Shown: positions 46,562 through 56,450 of the stretch, piece after piece
Layout of the letters: every line of letters starts with the position of its first letter
How positions within the stretch are numbered: the first letter of the stretch is position 1
Assembly: GCF_027925385.1 (NCBI RefSeq)
Contig: NZ_AP027142.1
Coordinates: forward strand, 1,656,001-1,720,000
Length of the DNA: 64,000 bases
Direction: 5' to 3'
Source of the DNA: Methylocystis iwaonis
GTDB lineage: Bacteria; Pseudomonadota; Alphaproteobacteria; Rhizobiales; Beijerinckiaceae
Notes under the pieces: generated by a model
Seen by the model: only the letters and a program-made list of their open reading frames with translations
What the model was told of the DNA's origin: nothing
Databases searched by the model: none
Position numbers and translations under genes: made by a program

Positions 46562-46903
46562 CTAAAGCGCGAAGCTGGTGCCGCAGCCGCAGGATGAAAC
46601 GGCGTTCGGGTTCTCGATTCGGAACGACTGTCCCATCAGATCGTCCACGAAGTCGACCTTCGCCCCCGTAAGGAAGCCCAGCGACGCTGGATCGATCGCC
46701 ACGCGGGCGCCGTCCTGCTCCAAAAGCGCATCGTCGGCGGCGGGCGCGGGGTCCACGACGAATTTATATTGGAAGCCCGAGCAGCCGCCGCCCTCGACGG
46801 CGACGCGGAAGACCGCGCCCGGGGCTTCATTGGCGAGAATCGCCGCAATACGCCTCGCCGCCTGTTCTGTGAGCGCCACGTCGCTCGACAGGGTCGCTGT
46901 CAT
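46562..46903 (-). CDS. erpA: ErpA/IscA-type Fe-S cluster insertion protein
   Basis: A 113-residue A-type carrier with the three cluster Cys: GGGCSGF and the C-terminal SSCGCGTSF. The HesB-like core LTEQAARRIAAILANE and DDLMGQSFRIENPNA is intact. It donates [2Fe-2S]/[4Fe-4S] clusters to apoproteins. It is divergent from dgt, the usual alphaproteobacterial arrangement. Confidence 0.94.
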   Translation of the reverse strand: MTATLSSDVALTEQAARRIAAILANEAPGAVFRVAVEGGGCSGFQYKFVVDPAPAADDALLEQDGARVAIDPASLGFLTGAKVDFVDDLMGQSFRIENPNAVSSCGCGTSFAL

Positions 46904-47000
46904 GCCTCTCCCCTTTGGATTCTTGCTTATGCCGTCGATTGCGGGCTATGGCGGCAACATAGGTCCGAACTTCCGGCCTTTCAATGACTGGAGCCCGACC

Positions 47001-48167
47001 GTGGCGCTGCGCCAGCCCCTCGCGCCCTATGCCTGCGACGCCACAAAGTCGCGCGGGCGCCTCTATGCCGTCGCGCCATCGCCGACGCGCAGCGAGTTTC
47101 AGCGCGACCGCGACCGCATCATCCATTCCACCGCCTTCCGGCGCCTCGCGCATAAGACTCAGGTTTTCGTGCCACTCGACGGCGACCATTTCCGCACGCG
47201 GCTGACCCATACGATCGAAGTGGGGCAGATCGCCCGCGCGATCGCCCGGGCGCTCGGGGTCGACGAGGACCTCGCCGAGGCGGTGGCGCTGGCGCATGAT
47301 CTCGGCCACACGCCTTTCGGCCATGCCGGGGAGGAGGCGCTGGAAGCCTGCATGAAGCCCTATGGCGGCTTCGACCACAATTCCCAGGCGCTACGGGTCG
47401 TGACGTTGCTGGAGCGCCGTTACGCCGATTACGACGGGCTCGATCTCACCTGGGAGGCGCTCGAAGGCATTGTGAAGCACAATGGGCCGCTCGCCGGGCC
47501 CAAGGCGTTGAAGCCCCCGTCGCGCTATATTTGCGAATTCGACGCCGGCTATCCGCTGGAGCTCGCCTCCTTCGCGGGCGTTGAGGCGCAGGCGGCGGCG
47601 CTCGCCGACGACATCGCCTATATCGGCCACGACATGGACGACGGCCTGCGCGCCAATCTCTTCACGCTGGAGGACATTGCAGGAGCGGTGTCCTTCGTCG
47701 CCGGATTGCTGGAGGAAATCGCGCGCAAGCATCCCGGCCTCGAACGCGGCCGCGTCATCCATGAGCTGGTGCGCCGGGTGATCACGCGCTTCGTCGAGGA
47801 TGCGATCAGGACGGCGCAGGCGCGTCTCGAGCAGCATTCTCCTCGCTCGGCCGAAGAGGTCCGCGGGGCAGGGGAGGCGATGGTCGCGCTTTCCGCCGCG
47901 ATGCGCGCGACCGAGCGCGACATCAAGCGCTTCCTCTTCGCGAATATGTATCGGCACGAGCGGGTGATGGGCGTTTGGACCCGCGCGGAGGAGGCGATTT
48001 CCCGCCTTTTCCCGGCGTTTTTTGAGCAGCCGTCGCTCATGCCGGCCGAATGGGCGACGCTGGCCGCAGCGCGCGACGGCGCCGCGAGAGCGGTGGTGGT
48101 GGCGGATTACATCGCCGGGATGACCGACAGATATGCGCTGGGCGAGGTGAAACGGCTTTTCGGGTAA
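47001..48167 (+). CDS. dgt: Deoxyguanosinetriphosphate triphosphohydrolase-like protein
   Basis: A 388-residue HD-domain dNTPase. SRGRLYAVAPSPTRSEFQRDRDRIIHSTAFRRLAHKTQVF is the conserved N-terminal part, and the HD metal site is built from RLTHTIEV and AHDLGHTPFGHAGE. It cleaves dNTPs to nucleoside and triphosphate to control pools. GTG at 47001 is chosen for GGAG at 7-nt spacing; upstream in-frame ATG codons (46929) lie in the promoter shared with erpA. Confidence 0.93.
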   Translation: MALRQPLAPYACDATKSRGRLYAVAPSPTRSEFQRDRDRIIHSTAFRRLAHKTQVFVPLDGDHFRTRLTHTIEVGQIARAIARALGVDEDLAEAVALAHDLGHTPFGHAGEEALEACMKPYGGFDHNSQALRVVTLLERRYADYDGLDLTWEALEGIVKHNGPLAGPKALKPPSRYICEFDAGYPLELASFAGVEAQAAALADDIAYIGHDMDDGLRANLFTLEDIAGAVSFVAGLLEEIARKHPGLERGRVIHELVRRVITRFVEDAIRTAQARLEQHSPRSAEEVRGAGEAMVALSAAMRATERDIKRFLFANMYRHERVMGVWTRAEEAISRLFPAFFEQPSLMPAEWATLAAARDGAARAVVVADYIAGMTDRYALGEVKRLFG

Positions 48168-48309
48168 ACTATTGCAGGGGAAATACGCTTGCGTTACGCA
48201 GGGTTAGGCGCTCGAAGGCAATTAGCCAAAGGGGGCGTGCGTCGCCGCACATTTTCTTCCCCCGGTGTCGGGGATGCTTTTCGAGGGCTGATTTTTCAGG
48301 AGGGACTTA

Positions 48310-50550
48310 ATGATGGCTCTGAATTTCGAAAACCATTTGCCGCTGGGAGCGCTCGACATCGTTACGACGGGGCAGACGAGCGTATGGGGCTGCCTCACCT
48401 TCACCGTCGAAGCGCGAAATGTGAAGTTCATCGACGCGGTCGATCCCAAAAACCCGCCCGACCCGAAGAATGTCAACGCGTGGTGCTATATTCGGAGCGG
48501 CTCGCCGCAGGAGCGGGCGGCGACGCTGGAAAACTATCTCGGCCCCGTGATCAACGTCCAGCGCGGTCAGCCGCTGAAGACGGTCTGGATCAACAAGCTG
48601 CCCTCCATGGGCGCGGCGAAAGCAGGCGAAGCGCGCCCGCTCGCCATGCCGCCGATCAATCCTGCCGACATGGAGATCGGAAATTCTATTCCGCAATTCA
48701 AGTCGATGAACTACGCGCTCGGCGTCGTCACCCATCTGCATGGCGGCAAGGTATTGCCGACCTCGGACGGCTGGCCGCTGCATCCGGCGAGCTACGAAGG
48801 CAATCCCTTCCACATGCCCTCGCATCGGACCTATTTCTACCCGAATGATCAGCGGGCCACGATGCTGTGGTTCCACGACCATTCGATGGACAACACGGCG
48901 CAGCAGGTTCACGCCGGCCTGGCCGGCCTCTATTTCATCCGCGACCAGTCCGACGCAGAGATTTTCCATCTGATCGGCGGCGAAGCGCAGGAAATCCCGC
49001 TCGTCATCCAGGACCGCTGCTTCGCATCGAAGGGTCCCGATGGCCTCGAAGTGGATTCCACACGGATCGACTATAAGAAGGGCGTGCCCCTCCTTAAGAC
49101 CTTGGACCGCACCGCCCGGCCGGAGTTTCTCGGCGACACTATTTTTGTGAATGGGCGGCCGTGGCCGCATGTTCACGCCGATCGGAAGATTTATCGGCTG
49201 CGCGTGCTCAACGGCTCGAACGCCCGCACTTATGCGCTCACATTGGCCGATCCCACTGGAACGGACAATGGCAAGGTTTGGTACGGGGATCGGCTGACGG
49301 CGATCGGCAATGAAGCGGGCTTGCTCGGCAAAAGCGTCTCGCTGCAGGACAAGCAATATCTGCTGCTGGCGCCGGGCGAACGTCTCGACCTTTTGGTCGA
49401 TTTCACGGGGGTGAAGCCCGAGGTCAACGCGCTCATCCTCGTCAATTTGGCGCTTGCGGGGTACAAGCCCGGCGCCCCGGACGACGAACCGATTTTCCAG
49501 TTTGACGGAAATTCGGTGATGCCGCCGGACAGCAACAAGGCGCTCGCCGCCATTGGCGCCGCCAATCAACCTAATCCGGACCCCTATCTTCCGCTCGCCA
49601 ATTTGCTCCAGTTCCGCTTCGCTGCGGCCGGGCACGTCCACGGCGGCGGGGGCCACAGCGAGCCCTCGGCGCTCGACGTCTGCACATTGGACAAAATTCT
49701 GCGCCGCCACGCTGATGACGAGAGCTTCCATTGGGTCCCGGGCGCATCGCCAGAGCTCGCGCCGAGCCCGGCAAATGCGCCGATTGCTCACAATCGTTTC
49801 GTCGTCTTGATGAACGATACGCGCAAGCTCGCGCAAAATGGCGAAAACTCGCCTTACACGGGCGACACGCCCTGGCGCGATACGCAAATCTGGGAGCTTC
49901 GTCCGGCGACCGCGCCGTCAGGCGATCCTACCGTTTTCCCTGTGCCTTTCGACGCGAAGCTCAACGACCCGACGCTACAAGGCGCGCCGGCGCCTGCCGT
50001 ACCCTATCAGGTGGCGCGGGCCTTCTTCTTCGAGCCAGAGGAGCCAATGCCGCCGCACGCGGCCACCCATAAGGATCAGCTCTGGGGGCTTGCGACGCAG
50101 AACAGCAATCCGGCGGGATTTCCGCCGATCTACCGCTATCCCCATCTCTATCGGATCAATCCGGCGCAGGGCCGTCAGGTGATCCAGCCGGTGGAGGGGA
50201 CCTATGAGCGGTGGTACGTCGCGAATATCGGCAATGACCCGACGAACCTCGCCGGCGGCGCGCCGGACATGCACCCTTTCCACCTGCATCTGGTGAGTTT
50301 CGTGGTCACCCGGCGTTGGGCGCTGAACAGCGCGAACCAATTCGTGGAGACGACGGGAAACCGCCCGCTCGATTTCGACAAGGTCGCGCGCCACGATACT
50401 GTGCGCATCCAGTCGAATGAGCTCGTCGAGCTGCTGGTGCATTTCCCGAAGGGTTACACTGGCCACTACCCCTACCATTGCCACCTCGTCGAGCACGAGG
50501 ACATGGGGATGATGCTGCATTTCGACGTCCAGGCCCGGCAAGGGGCCTGA
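48310..50550 (+). CDS. Multicopper oxidase (bilirubin-oxidase/CotA-like), no signal peptide
   Basis: A 746-residue three-cupredoxin protein. Copper motifs: HLHGG, WFHDHSMDNT, HPFHLHLVSF and the type-1 motif HYPYHCHLVEHEDMGMM (Cys with axial Met). An unusual Gly/His loop, HVHGGGGHSEPS, lies near residue 440. There is no Sec or Tat signal at the N-terminus, so it may be cytoplasmic or released otherwise. AGGAGG lies 6 nt upstream. The gene interrupts the conserved dgt-argS order. Copper is central to methanotroph physiology, so a role in copper handling is plausible but not shown. Confidence 0.93.
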   Translation: MMALNFENHLPLGALDIVTTGQTSVWGCLTFTVEARNVKFIDAVDPKNPPDPKNVNAWCYIRSGSPQERAATLENYLGPVINVQRGQPLKTVWINKLPSMGAAKAGEARPLAMPPINPADMEIGNSIPQFKSMNYALGVVTHLHGGKVLPTSDGWPLHPASYEGNPFHMPSHRTYFYPNDQRATMLWFHDHSMDNTAQQVHAGLAGLYFIRDQSDAEIFHLIGGEAQEIPLVIQDRCFASKGPDGLEVDSTRIDYKKGVPLLKTLDRTARPEFLGDTIFVNGRPWPHVHADRKIYRLRVLNGSNARTYALTLADPTGTDNGKVWYGDRLTAIGNEAGLLGKSVSLQDKQYLLLAPGERLDLLVDFTGVKPEVNALILVNLALAGYKPGAPDDEPIFQFDGNSVMPPDSNKALAAIGAANQPNPDPYLPLANLLQFRFAAAGHVHGGGGHSEPSALDVCTLDKILRRHADDESFHWVPGASPELAPSPANAPIAHNRFVVLMNDTRKLAQNGENSPYTGDTPWRDTQIWELRPATAPSGDPTVFPVPFDAKLNDPTLQGAPAPAVPYQVARAFFFEPEEPMPPHAATHKDQLWGLATQNSNPAGFPPIYRYPHLYRINPAQGRQVIQPVEGTYERWYVANIGNDPTNLAGGAPDMHPFHLHLVSFVVTRRWALNSANQFVETTGNRPLDFDKVARHDTVRIQSNELVELLVHFPKGYTGHYPYHCHLVEHEDMGMMLHFDVQARQGA

Positions 50551-50638
50551 GAGGCCCGAGGGGCCCGGTCCGCCGGAGGATGCATTTGCGCGCGGGGTCT
50601 GCTAGACCCGCGCGCGAAATCCCTTGATCCGGACCGCC

Positions 50639-52420
50639 ATGAACATTTTCGACATCTTCCACGCCCGCATCGCTTCGGTCCTCGACCGGCTCCAGGCAGA
50701 CGGCCGCCTGCCGGCGCTCGACCCTGCGCGCTTCGTCGTCGAGCCGCCGAAGGAAGCGGCGCTGGGCGATCTCGCCTGCAACGCCGCCATGGTCTTCGCC
50801 AAGGAGGCGAAGCCCAGTTTCGCAAATCCGCGCGAGCTGGCCGTGGCGATCTGCTACGCTTTGGCCGAATCCGAGGGCGTGGCGACGGCCGAGGTGGCGG
50901 GGCCGGGCTTCATCAACATCCGCCTGAAGCCTGAAATCTTCTCGCAGGTGCTGCGCGCCGCCTTGAGCGATCCCGAAAATTTCGGCCGTGTCGAGAAGGG
51001 CCGGGCAGGGGCGCTGCAGGGCAAGGTCAACGTCGAATACGTCTCCGCTAATCCGACTGGCCCCATGCATGTCGGCCATGGCCGCGGCGCGGTTTTCGGC
51101 GACGCGCTCGCAAATCTCCTGGCCTTTTCCGGCTGCGAGGTGACGCGCGAATATTACATCAATGACGCCGGCGCCCAGGTCGACGTCCTCGCCCGCTCCG
51201 CCTTCATGCGCTACCGCGAGGCGCTGGGCGAAACCATCACGATCCCGGAGGGGCTTTACCCCGGCGACTATCTCGTGCCTGTGGGCCAGGCGCTGGCCAA
51301 GGCGCATGGCAAGGCGCTTTTGGACAAGTCCGAGCGCGAATGGCTGCCGATCGTCAAGAACGCGGCCATTGACGCCATGATGGACATGATCCGCGACGAT
51401 CTCGCCGCGCTCAACATCCGCCATGAGGTGTTCTTCTCCGAGCGCACCCTGCACGACAGCTCCAACGGCCCGTCGAAGATCGACGCGGCGATCGAGTGGC
51501 TGCGTGAGAAGGGGTTGGTCTATGAGGGCCGCCTGCCGCCGCCCAAGGGCCAGCTGCCGGACGATTGGGAGGACCGGGAGCAGACCCTGTTCCGTTCGAC
51601 CGATTTCGGCGACGACGTCGACCGCGCGCTGAAGAAGTCGGACGGCTCGCCGACCTATTTCGCCGCCGACATCGCCTATCACAAGGACAAGATCGACCGC
51701 GGCTTCGATACGCTGGTCGACGTTTGGGGCGCCGATCACGGCGGCTATGTGAAGCGCATGGGCGCCGCCGTCGCCGCGCTCTCCGACAGGAAGGTCACGC
51801 TCGACGTGAAGCTTTGCCAGCTCGTCAAGCTGATGCGCAACGGCGAGCCGGTGAAGATGTCGAAGCGCGCCGGCGATTTCGTCACGCTGCGCGAGGTGGT
51901 CGATGAAGTCGGCTTGGACGCCGTGCGCTTTATGATGCTCTATCGCAAGAATGACGCGCCGCTCGATTTCGACCTCGCCAAGGTCATCGAGCAATCGAAG
52001 GACAACGCCGTCTTCTATGTGCAATACGCCCATGCGCGGGCCAAATCGGCGGTGCGCCAGGCGCTCGCGGCCTTTCCCGACCTCGACGTTTCGTTGCCGG
52101 CGCTGGCGGGCGCAAAGCTCGAGCTGCTTACGGATGAAGGTGAATTGCAGCTTGCCCGCGTGATCGCCCAATATCCGCGCGCCATAGAGGCGGCCGCCGC
52201 CGCCCATGAGCCGCATCGGGTCGCGTTTTACCTCTATGAGATCGCGAGCGTGTTCCATGCGCATTGGAACCGCGGCAAAGATCAGCCACAATTACGCTTT
52301 GTTAATGCCAAGGAGAGAGATTTAACGAGCGCCCGGGTCGCGTTGGTTTTATCCTTAACAATCGTCCTGGGGTCGGGCTTGAGGCTTCTCGGCGTGAGCG
52401 CCCCCGACGAAATGCGTTGA
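50639..52420 (+). CDS. argS: Arginyl-tRNA synthetase
   Basis: A 593-residue class I synthetase. N-terminal Add1 domain, then the HIGH-type motif [40 protein letters not shown] (KMSKS variant) and the DALR anticodon domain with [10 protein letters not shown]. The ATG at 50639 is preferred over an upstream start that adds five residues. SPOR and nagZ follow, as in Rhizobiales. Confidence 0.97.
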   Translation: MNIFDIFHARIASVLDRLQADGRLPALDPARFVVEPPKEAALGDLACNAAMVFAKEAKPSFANPRELAVAICYALAESEGVATAEVAGPGFINIRLKPEIFSQVLRAALSDPENFGRVEKGRAGALQGKVNVEYVSANPTGPMHVGHGRGAVFGDALANLLAFSGCEVTREYYINDAGAQVDVLARSAFMRYREALGETITIPEGLYPGDYLVPVGQALAKAHGKALLDKSEREWLPIVKNAAIDAMMDMIRDDLAALNIRHEVFFSERTLHDSSNGPSKIDAAIEWLREKGLVYEGRLPPPKGQLPDDWEDREQTLFRSTDFGDDVDRALKKSDGSPTYFAADIAYHKDKIDRGFDTLVDVWGADHGGYVKRMGAAVAALSDRKVTLDVKLCQLVKLMRNGEPVKMSKRAGDFVTLREVVDEVGLDAVRFMMLYRKNDAPLDFDLAKVIEQSKDNAVFYVQYAHARAKSAVRQALAAFPDLDVSLPALAGAKLELLTDEGELQLARVIAQYPRAIEAAAAAHEPHRVAFYLYEIASVFHAHWNRGKDQPQLRFVNAKERDLTSARVALVLSLTIVLGSGLRLLGVSAPDEMR

Positions 52421-52495
52421 CGCGCGACCTTCGGCCTTAGCCCGCGCGACGCCTGACGATAAGCTCCGCGAGTGGGAAGAGGATCGAGGTAGATC

Positions 52496-53893
52496 ATGCG
52501 TGAATCGTCCGTTAGAGGCCCAGCGATCGACCTCTCGGAATTCGAGCGGCGCATGCGGGCGGCGGAGACGCCGCAGGTCGCCCCGCCGAAGACCAACCCT
52601 CTGAGCGAGCTCGCCCGGCTGATGCAGGGCGAGACGGCGCCAGCCGATCCCCTCAACAAAATCCTGCCCGATCCTCGCGCGGCGCGCGCCGCTCCCCCGC
52701 CGCAGCCGCAACAGCCGCAGTGGGACGCGCCGCTGCGCGGCTCCCTGGACGCCGCGCCGGCGGTGCAGCCCGAGCCGCGCCATTACGAAGAGGCGCATCC
52801 GCATTACGCGCAGCAGCAGGGCCATGAACATCAGGGCCATGAACATCAGGGCCATGAACATCAGGGCCAAGAACATCAGGGCTATGAGCAGCATCAGGGC
52901 TATGACGCGCATGCCTACGCCCATGGCCAGCAGCCTGATCAGCATTATGACGCGGCCTATCACGGCGGGGCCGAGGGCGGCTGGCCGGATGACGCGGAAT
53001 ATCTCGACTATGGCGCCGAGGAGTCGCCCGAGACGGCGCGCGGCGGCGTCGGCAAATATCTGCGTCCCTGGCATGCGGTCGCGGCGATTTCCGTTATCGC
53101 CGTCGCCAGCATCGGCTGGGGCTTTCTGCATCGCGGCGGCGCAGGCGGCTCCAAGGAGATCGCCGTCATCAACGCGCCGGAAGGCCCGGTGAAGGTAAAG
53201 CCCTCGGCCGAGACGGAGCAGGAGACCGCGAGCGACAACGGGGCGGCTGTGCTCGACCGCAAGGATTCGACGCCCGTCAAGCAGGTCGTGACGCATCAGG
53301 AGCAGGCGATCGATCCAACGGTGGCGCCGAAAGCCGTGACGCTAGGCAACGGTCCCGTCGACGCGCCGCATGAGCCGGCGCTCGGCTCGCAGCCCCATAA
53401 GGTGAAGACCGTCACCGTGCGCCCCGATGGCAGCCGTGTCGATGAGGCCAGCGTGCCGCCGGCCGTCGCCAAGAGCGCCAATCCCGTCGTCGTGCCGTTG
53501 GATCCGTTCCAGACGAAGGGCGCGACGCCGAAGCCCGAGACCAAGACCGCGACGACGCCGGCTCCGAAGCCCAAGCCGGCCCCCAAGCCGGCCCCCAAGG
53601 TCGCCGCTGTGGAGCCCCCAGCCGACGCCGGGGAGACCGCCGCCGCCGCGCCCGCGACGACGAGCGGCGGCTACGCCGTGCAGTTCGGCGCCGCCAATAC
53701 GGAGGAGGAGGCCCGCACGCTTCTCAAGACCGTTTCGGCCAAGTATGGCGTGCGGCCGACGTTCAAACCCGCCAAGGTCGGCGACAAGACGGTCTATCGC
53801 GTCCGCGTCGCCGGCGTGAGCAAGGAGTCCGCCAACGCCATCTGCAACAAGGTCAAGGCGTCGGGCGGCAACTGCTTCGTCGCGGGGAACTGA
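52496..53893 (+). CDS. SPOR-domain envelope protein with His-rich repeat
   Basis: A 465-residue single-pass membrane protein. The cytoplasmic N-terminus (residues 1-190) has a tandem GHEHQ repeat (four units from residue 109), then the transmembrane helix HAVAAISVIAVASIGWGFL, a Lys/Pro-rich periplasmic linker, and a C-terminal SPOR domain (GGYAVQFGAANTEEEARTLL; YRVRVAGVSKESANAICNKV) that binds denuded septal peptidoglycan. Typically found between argS and nagZ, a cell-division context. Confidence 0.88.
   Translation: MRESSVRGPAIDLSEFERRMRAAETPQVAPPKTNPLSELARLMQGETAPADPLNKILPDPRAARAAPPPQPQQPQWDAPLRGSLDAAPAVQPEPRHYEEAHPHYAQQQGHEHQGHEHQGHEHQGQEHQGYEQHQGYDAHAYAHGQQPDQHYDAAYHGGAEGGWPDDAEYLDYGAEESPETARGGVGKYLRPWHAVAAISVIAVASIGWGFLHRGGAGGSKEIAVINAPEGPVKVKPSAETEQETASDNGAAVLDRKDSTPVKQVVTHQEQAIDPTVAPKAVTLGNGPVDAPHEPALGSQPHKVKTVTVRPDGSRVDEASVPPAVAKSANPVVVPLDPFQTKGATPKPETKTATTPAPKPKPAPKPAPKVAAVEPPADAGETAAAAPATTSGGYAVQFGAANTEEEARTLLKTVSAKYGVRPTFKPAKVGDKTVYRVRVAGVSKESANAICNKVKASGGNCFVAGN
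52820..52879 (+). repeat. 15-bp tandem repeat coding for GHEHQ
   Basis: Four in-frame units, GGCCATGAACATCAG three times and then GGCCAAGAACATCAG, followed by two degenerate units (GYEQHQ, GYD). Near-perfect DNA identity implies recent slippage expansion. Confidence 0.92.
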
Positions 53894-53898
53894 CAAAC

Positions 53899-53974
53899 CG
53901 TCATGGCCGGGCTTGTCCCGGCCATCCACGCCTTGCCGAATCGCGTGGATGCCCGCGACAAGCGCGGGCATGAC
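53899..53974. repeat. Dispersed inverted repeat, family R1 (copy 2)
   Basis: GTCATGGCCGGGCTTGTCC and the inverted, partly diverged arm GCCCGCGACAAGCGCGGGCAT, just after the SPOR gene stop and before nagZ. Confidence 0.8.
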
Positions 53975-54001
53975 GTGCGGTTGTGATTCCGGAACTTTCC
54001 C

Positions 54002-55012
54002 ATGCGCGCTTTCATCTGCGGCCTCAAAGGCCTCTCCCTCGACGCCGATGAGCGCGCCTTTCTGCGTGACGCCAGCCCCTGGGGCGTCATCCTCTTTCGC
54101 CGCAACGTCGAGAGCCGCGAGCAGGTCGCGCGCCTGACGGCGGAACTGCGTGACGCGCTCGGCCGTCACGCGCCGGTGCTGGTCGATCAGGAAGGCGGCC
54201 GGGTGCAGCGGCTCAATACACCGAACTGGCGCGCCTATCCGAGCGCCGCACGTTTCGAACAGGCCGGGGGCGACGCCGCGAAGGCCGAGCGCCTCGCCTG
54301 GCTAGGGGCGCGGCTGATGGCGCATGATTTGCGCGAAGTCGGCATCGACGTCGACTGCTTGCCGGTGCTGGACGTTCCAGCCGAAAGCTCTCACGCCATC
54401 ATCAGCGACCGCGCCTACAGCCGCGACCCTACGCGCGCCGCGAAGCTCGGCCGCGCCGCCGCCGAGGGGCTGATGGCGGGCGGCGTCGCGCCGGTGATGA
54501 AACATATCCCCGGCCACGGCCGCGCCAAGGCCGATAGTCATTTGGAGCTGCCGACGGTCGAGGCGAGCCGCGCCGAGCTTGAGGCGGTGGACTTCGAGCC
54601 CTTCAAGGCCAACGCCGACCTGCCCATGGCGATGAGCGCCCATGTGGTCTACGCGGCGATCGACCCAAGCGCGCCCGGCACGCAGTCGAAGACCGTGGTG
54701 AGCGACATCATTCGCGGCTTGATCGGCTTCGACGGCCTGCTGATGACCGACGATCTCTCCATGAAGGCGCTGACAGGAAATTTCCGCGAACGCGCCGAGC
54801 GCGCCATTGCCGCGGGGTGCGACATGGTTCTGCATTGCAATGGCGACCTCGCCGAGGCTCTCCCGGTGGCCGAAGGCGCGCCGGCGTTGGCGGGCAGGGC
54901 GCTGGAGCGGGCGGAAAAGGCGCTTGCGTGCGTGCGTGCGGTCGAGGCCTTCGACGTCGCCGCTGGCGTTGCGGCGTTCGAGGCGGCGATAGGGGCGGGG
55001 GCGCGAGTTTGA
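54002..55012 (+). CDS. nagZ: NagZ, beta-N-acetylhexosaminidase
   Basis: A 336-residue GH3 enzyme of muropeptide recycling that removes GlcNAc from 1,6-anhydro-muropeptides in the cytoplasm. KHIPGHGRAKADSHLELP carries the catalytic-loop His/Asp, and DGLLMTDDLSMKAL carries the nucleophile Asp. VDQEGGRVQRL is the family mark. It follows the SPOR gene as in other alphaproteobacteria. A terminator follows 47 bp after the stop. Confidence 0.95.
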   Translation: MRAFICGLKGLSLDADERAFLRDASPWGVILFRRNVESREQVARLTAELRDALGRHAPVLVDQEGGRVQRLNTPNWRAYPSAARFEQAGGDAAKAERLAWLGARLMAHDLREVGIDVDCLPVLDVPAESSHAIISDRAYSRDPTRAAKLGRAAAEGLMAGGVAPVMKHIPGHGRAKADSHLELPTVEASRAELEAVDFEPFKANADLPMAMSAHVVYAAIDPSAPGTQSKTVVSDIIRGLIGFDGLLMTDDLSMKALTGNFRERAERAIAAGCDMVLHCNGDLAEALPVAEGAPALAGRALERAEKALACVRAVEAFDVAAGVAAFEAAIGAGARV

Positions 55013-55059
55013 AGGTCGCTTCAGGCCCGCTGCCTATTCAGTCGCAGCCTACACAAACA

Positions 55060-55096
55060 AACGCCCCGACCGTCGATGTCACGGTCGGGGCGTTTT
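55060..55096. terminator. Bidirectional rho-independent terminator
   Basis: A perfect 14-bp stem AACGCCCCGACCGT / ACGGTCGGGGCGTT with a 7-nt loop, T-rich on both sides. Located between nagZ (+) and the convergent 80-residue gene (-). Confidence 0.93.
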
Positions 55097-55120
55097 TGTC
55101 TCAGGCCTAATCTCGCAAGC

Positions 55121-55363
55121 TCAGTGACACTTGCCGGTCCAGTGGCGGATGCCTTTGGTGACTTCTGCCGGGGAATAGGAAACGAAGCAGTCGGGCCGAG
55201 CATTCGTCTGAGGCGCGCCGGCCATGAGATCGTCGGAGGTCTCCGCAGCGCGCGCATAGAAATCCTGAGGATGCGCGCGTTTGTGCTTCTCGGCCGCGAG
55301 CGCTCCCGAGGCCAGGCTGGCTCCCACTAACAGCAGGGTCAAAAAAAGCCGATTACGGATCAT
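55121..55363 (-). CDS. Small secreted protein, 80 residues, unknown function
   Basis: Signal peptide (LFLTLLLVGASLASGALA, cut before AEKHK). The mature part is hydrophilic (RAHPQDFYARAAETSDDLMAG) with two Cys (PDCFV, TGKCH). I do not recognise a family. The ATG at 55363 is preferred over an earlier start at 55390 because the signal helix begins soon after it. It follows an AT-rich gap. Confidence 0.65.
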   Translation of the reverse strand: MIRNRLFLTLLLVGASLASGALAAEKHKRAHPQDFYARAAETSDDLMAGAPQTNARPDCFVSYSPAEVTKGIRHWTGKCH

Positions 55364-55803
55364 GGATATTTCCCCCTTAAGTCGATGCATTCTTGCATCT
55401 TGTGCCTATTAACAAGGCAAATAATCGTCCATAGATTAGGCATTATGACGATTGTCTAGTCATATGGACTACATTTCAATCATCCGTTCACAAAGAGCCA
55501 CGCGGGACGATTTTCGTTGGTCCACTCCCGGTGGAAGGGAGGAAGGAAAGCAGGTGAAAGCGTGTTTTCTTTTGATAAGTTATTGAGTGTATTTATAATT
55601 ATCTTTGTTCTGGATTGGCCTGCTCGAGAAGCTGCGCGCGTGGCTCAGGCCTTTAGAGCGTCACACAGGGAGCGATGGGCGGCAGCGCAGGCGTCTTCGC
55701 TCGCGCCTGATTCGCGGGGCTCACGCTCGTTCGGCGGGACGGCCTGGGCGTGGAGCCGATTCGACGAGTGGCGCGGGCGGCCCGGCCGCGCTATCCTCGC
55801 TTC
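55364..55803. other. AT-rich intergenic region between the 80-residue gene and the Uma2 gene
   Basis: No convincing gene. The part 55380-55610 is much richer in A+T than the rest of the window. It contains TAGTC-ATATG-GACTA (55457-55471), a perfect 5-bp dyad. An open frame from 55517 (about 106 codons) has no recognisable features. The sequence may mark an insertion boundary. Confidence 0.4.
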
Positions 55804-56361
55804 ATGTCCGCCGCCGCCGTTCCGAAAGAGCGCATGAGCGCCGAAGAATTCATCGCCTGGTCGCAGACTCAGGCGGGGCGCTACGAACTCGCCGGCGGCG
55901 AGGTTTTCGCCCAGGCGTCGGAGCGCGTCGCGCATGCGAAGATCAAAGGCCGGGTCTATATGGCTCTGCACAACGCCATCTGCGCCAAGGGCCTGCCTTG
56001 CCATTCTTTGCCCGACGGCATGGCCATCCGAATTGCCGCCGATACGGTCTTCGAGCCCGATGCGCAGGTCTATTGCGGGCCGGAGCTGCCGCCCGATACG
56101 ATCGTCGTCGAAAACCCCATCATCGTGGTCGAGGTCCTGTCGCCGTCGACCGGGAAGAACGATTCTCTTGGCAAGCTCGCGGCCTATTTCCGGCTGCCGA
56201 GCGTCGCGCATTACTTGATTGTCTCGCCGGATGCGCGGCTCATCTTCCACCACGCGCGCGGGGAGGGGGAGACGATCCTGACGCGGATCATCCGCGAGGG
56301 CTCGGTCACGCTCGACCCGCCGGGGCTAGAGATCGCGTTTGCGGACATCTACGGGGAGTAG
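55804..56361 (+). CDS. Uma2-family (DUF820) restriction-endonuclease-like protein
   Basis: A 185-residue protein with MSAEEFIAWSQTQAGRYELAGGEV at the start and the nuclease-like site EPDAQVYCG, PIIVVEVLSPSTG and DSLGKLAAYFRLPSV. Uma2 proteins are abundant in some bacteria, have the PD-(D/E)xK-like fold and unknown roles. ATG at 55804; codons upstream lack family similarity. It is convergent with the phoX-like gene, where a GCCGGCGGCGC/GCGCCGCCGGC palindrome (56419-56442) lies between them. Confidence 0.87.
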   Translation: MSAAAVPKERMSAEEFIAWSQTQAGRYELAGGEVFAQASERVAHAKIKGRVYMALHNAICAKGLPCHSLPDGMAIRIAADTVFEPDAQVYCGPELPPDTIVVENPIIVVEVLSPSTGKNDSLGKLAAYFRLPSVAHYLIVSPDARLIFHHARGEGETILTRIIREGSVTLDPPGLEIAFADIYGE

Positions 56362-56450
56362 CGCCTCGTTGCGCCCCGTCTAGTCGTCACGGAACTTTGC
56401 TGGCGTCGCTGCGAAAGAGCCGGCGGCGCGTGCGCCGCCGGCGGCCGGGA

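Noticed and set aside
55517..55837. 106-codon frame in the AT-rich gap
   Set aside because: It overlaps the start of the Uma2 gene, has no RBS-supported start and no known motif.
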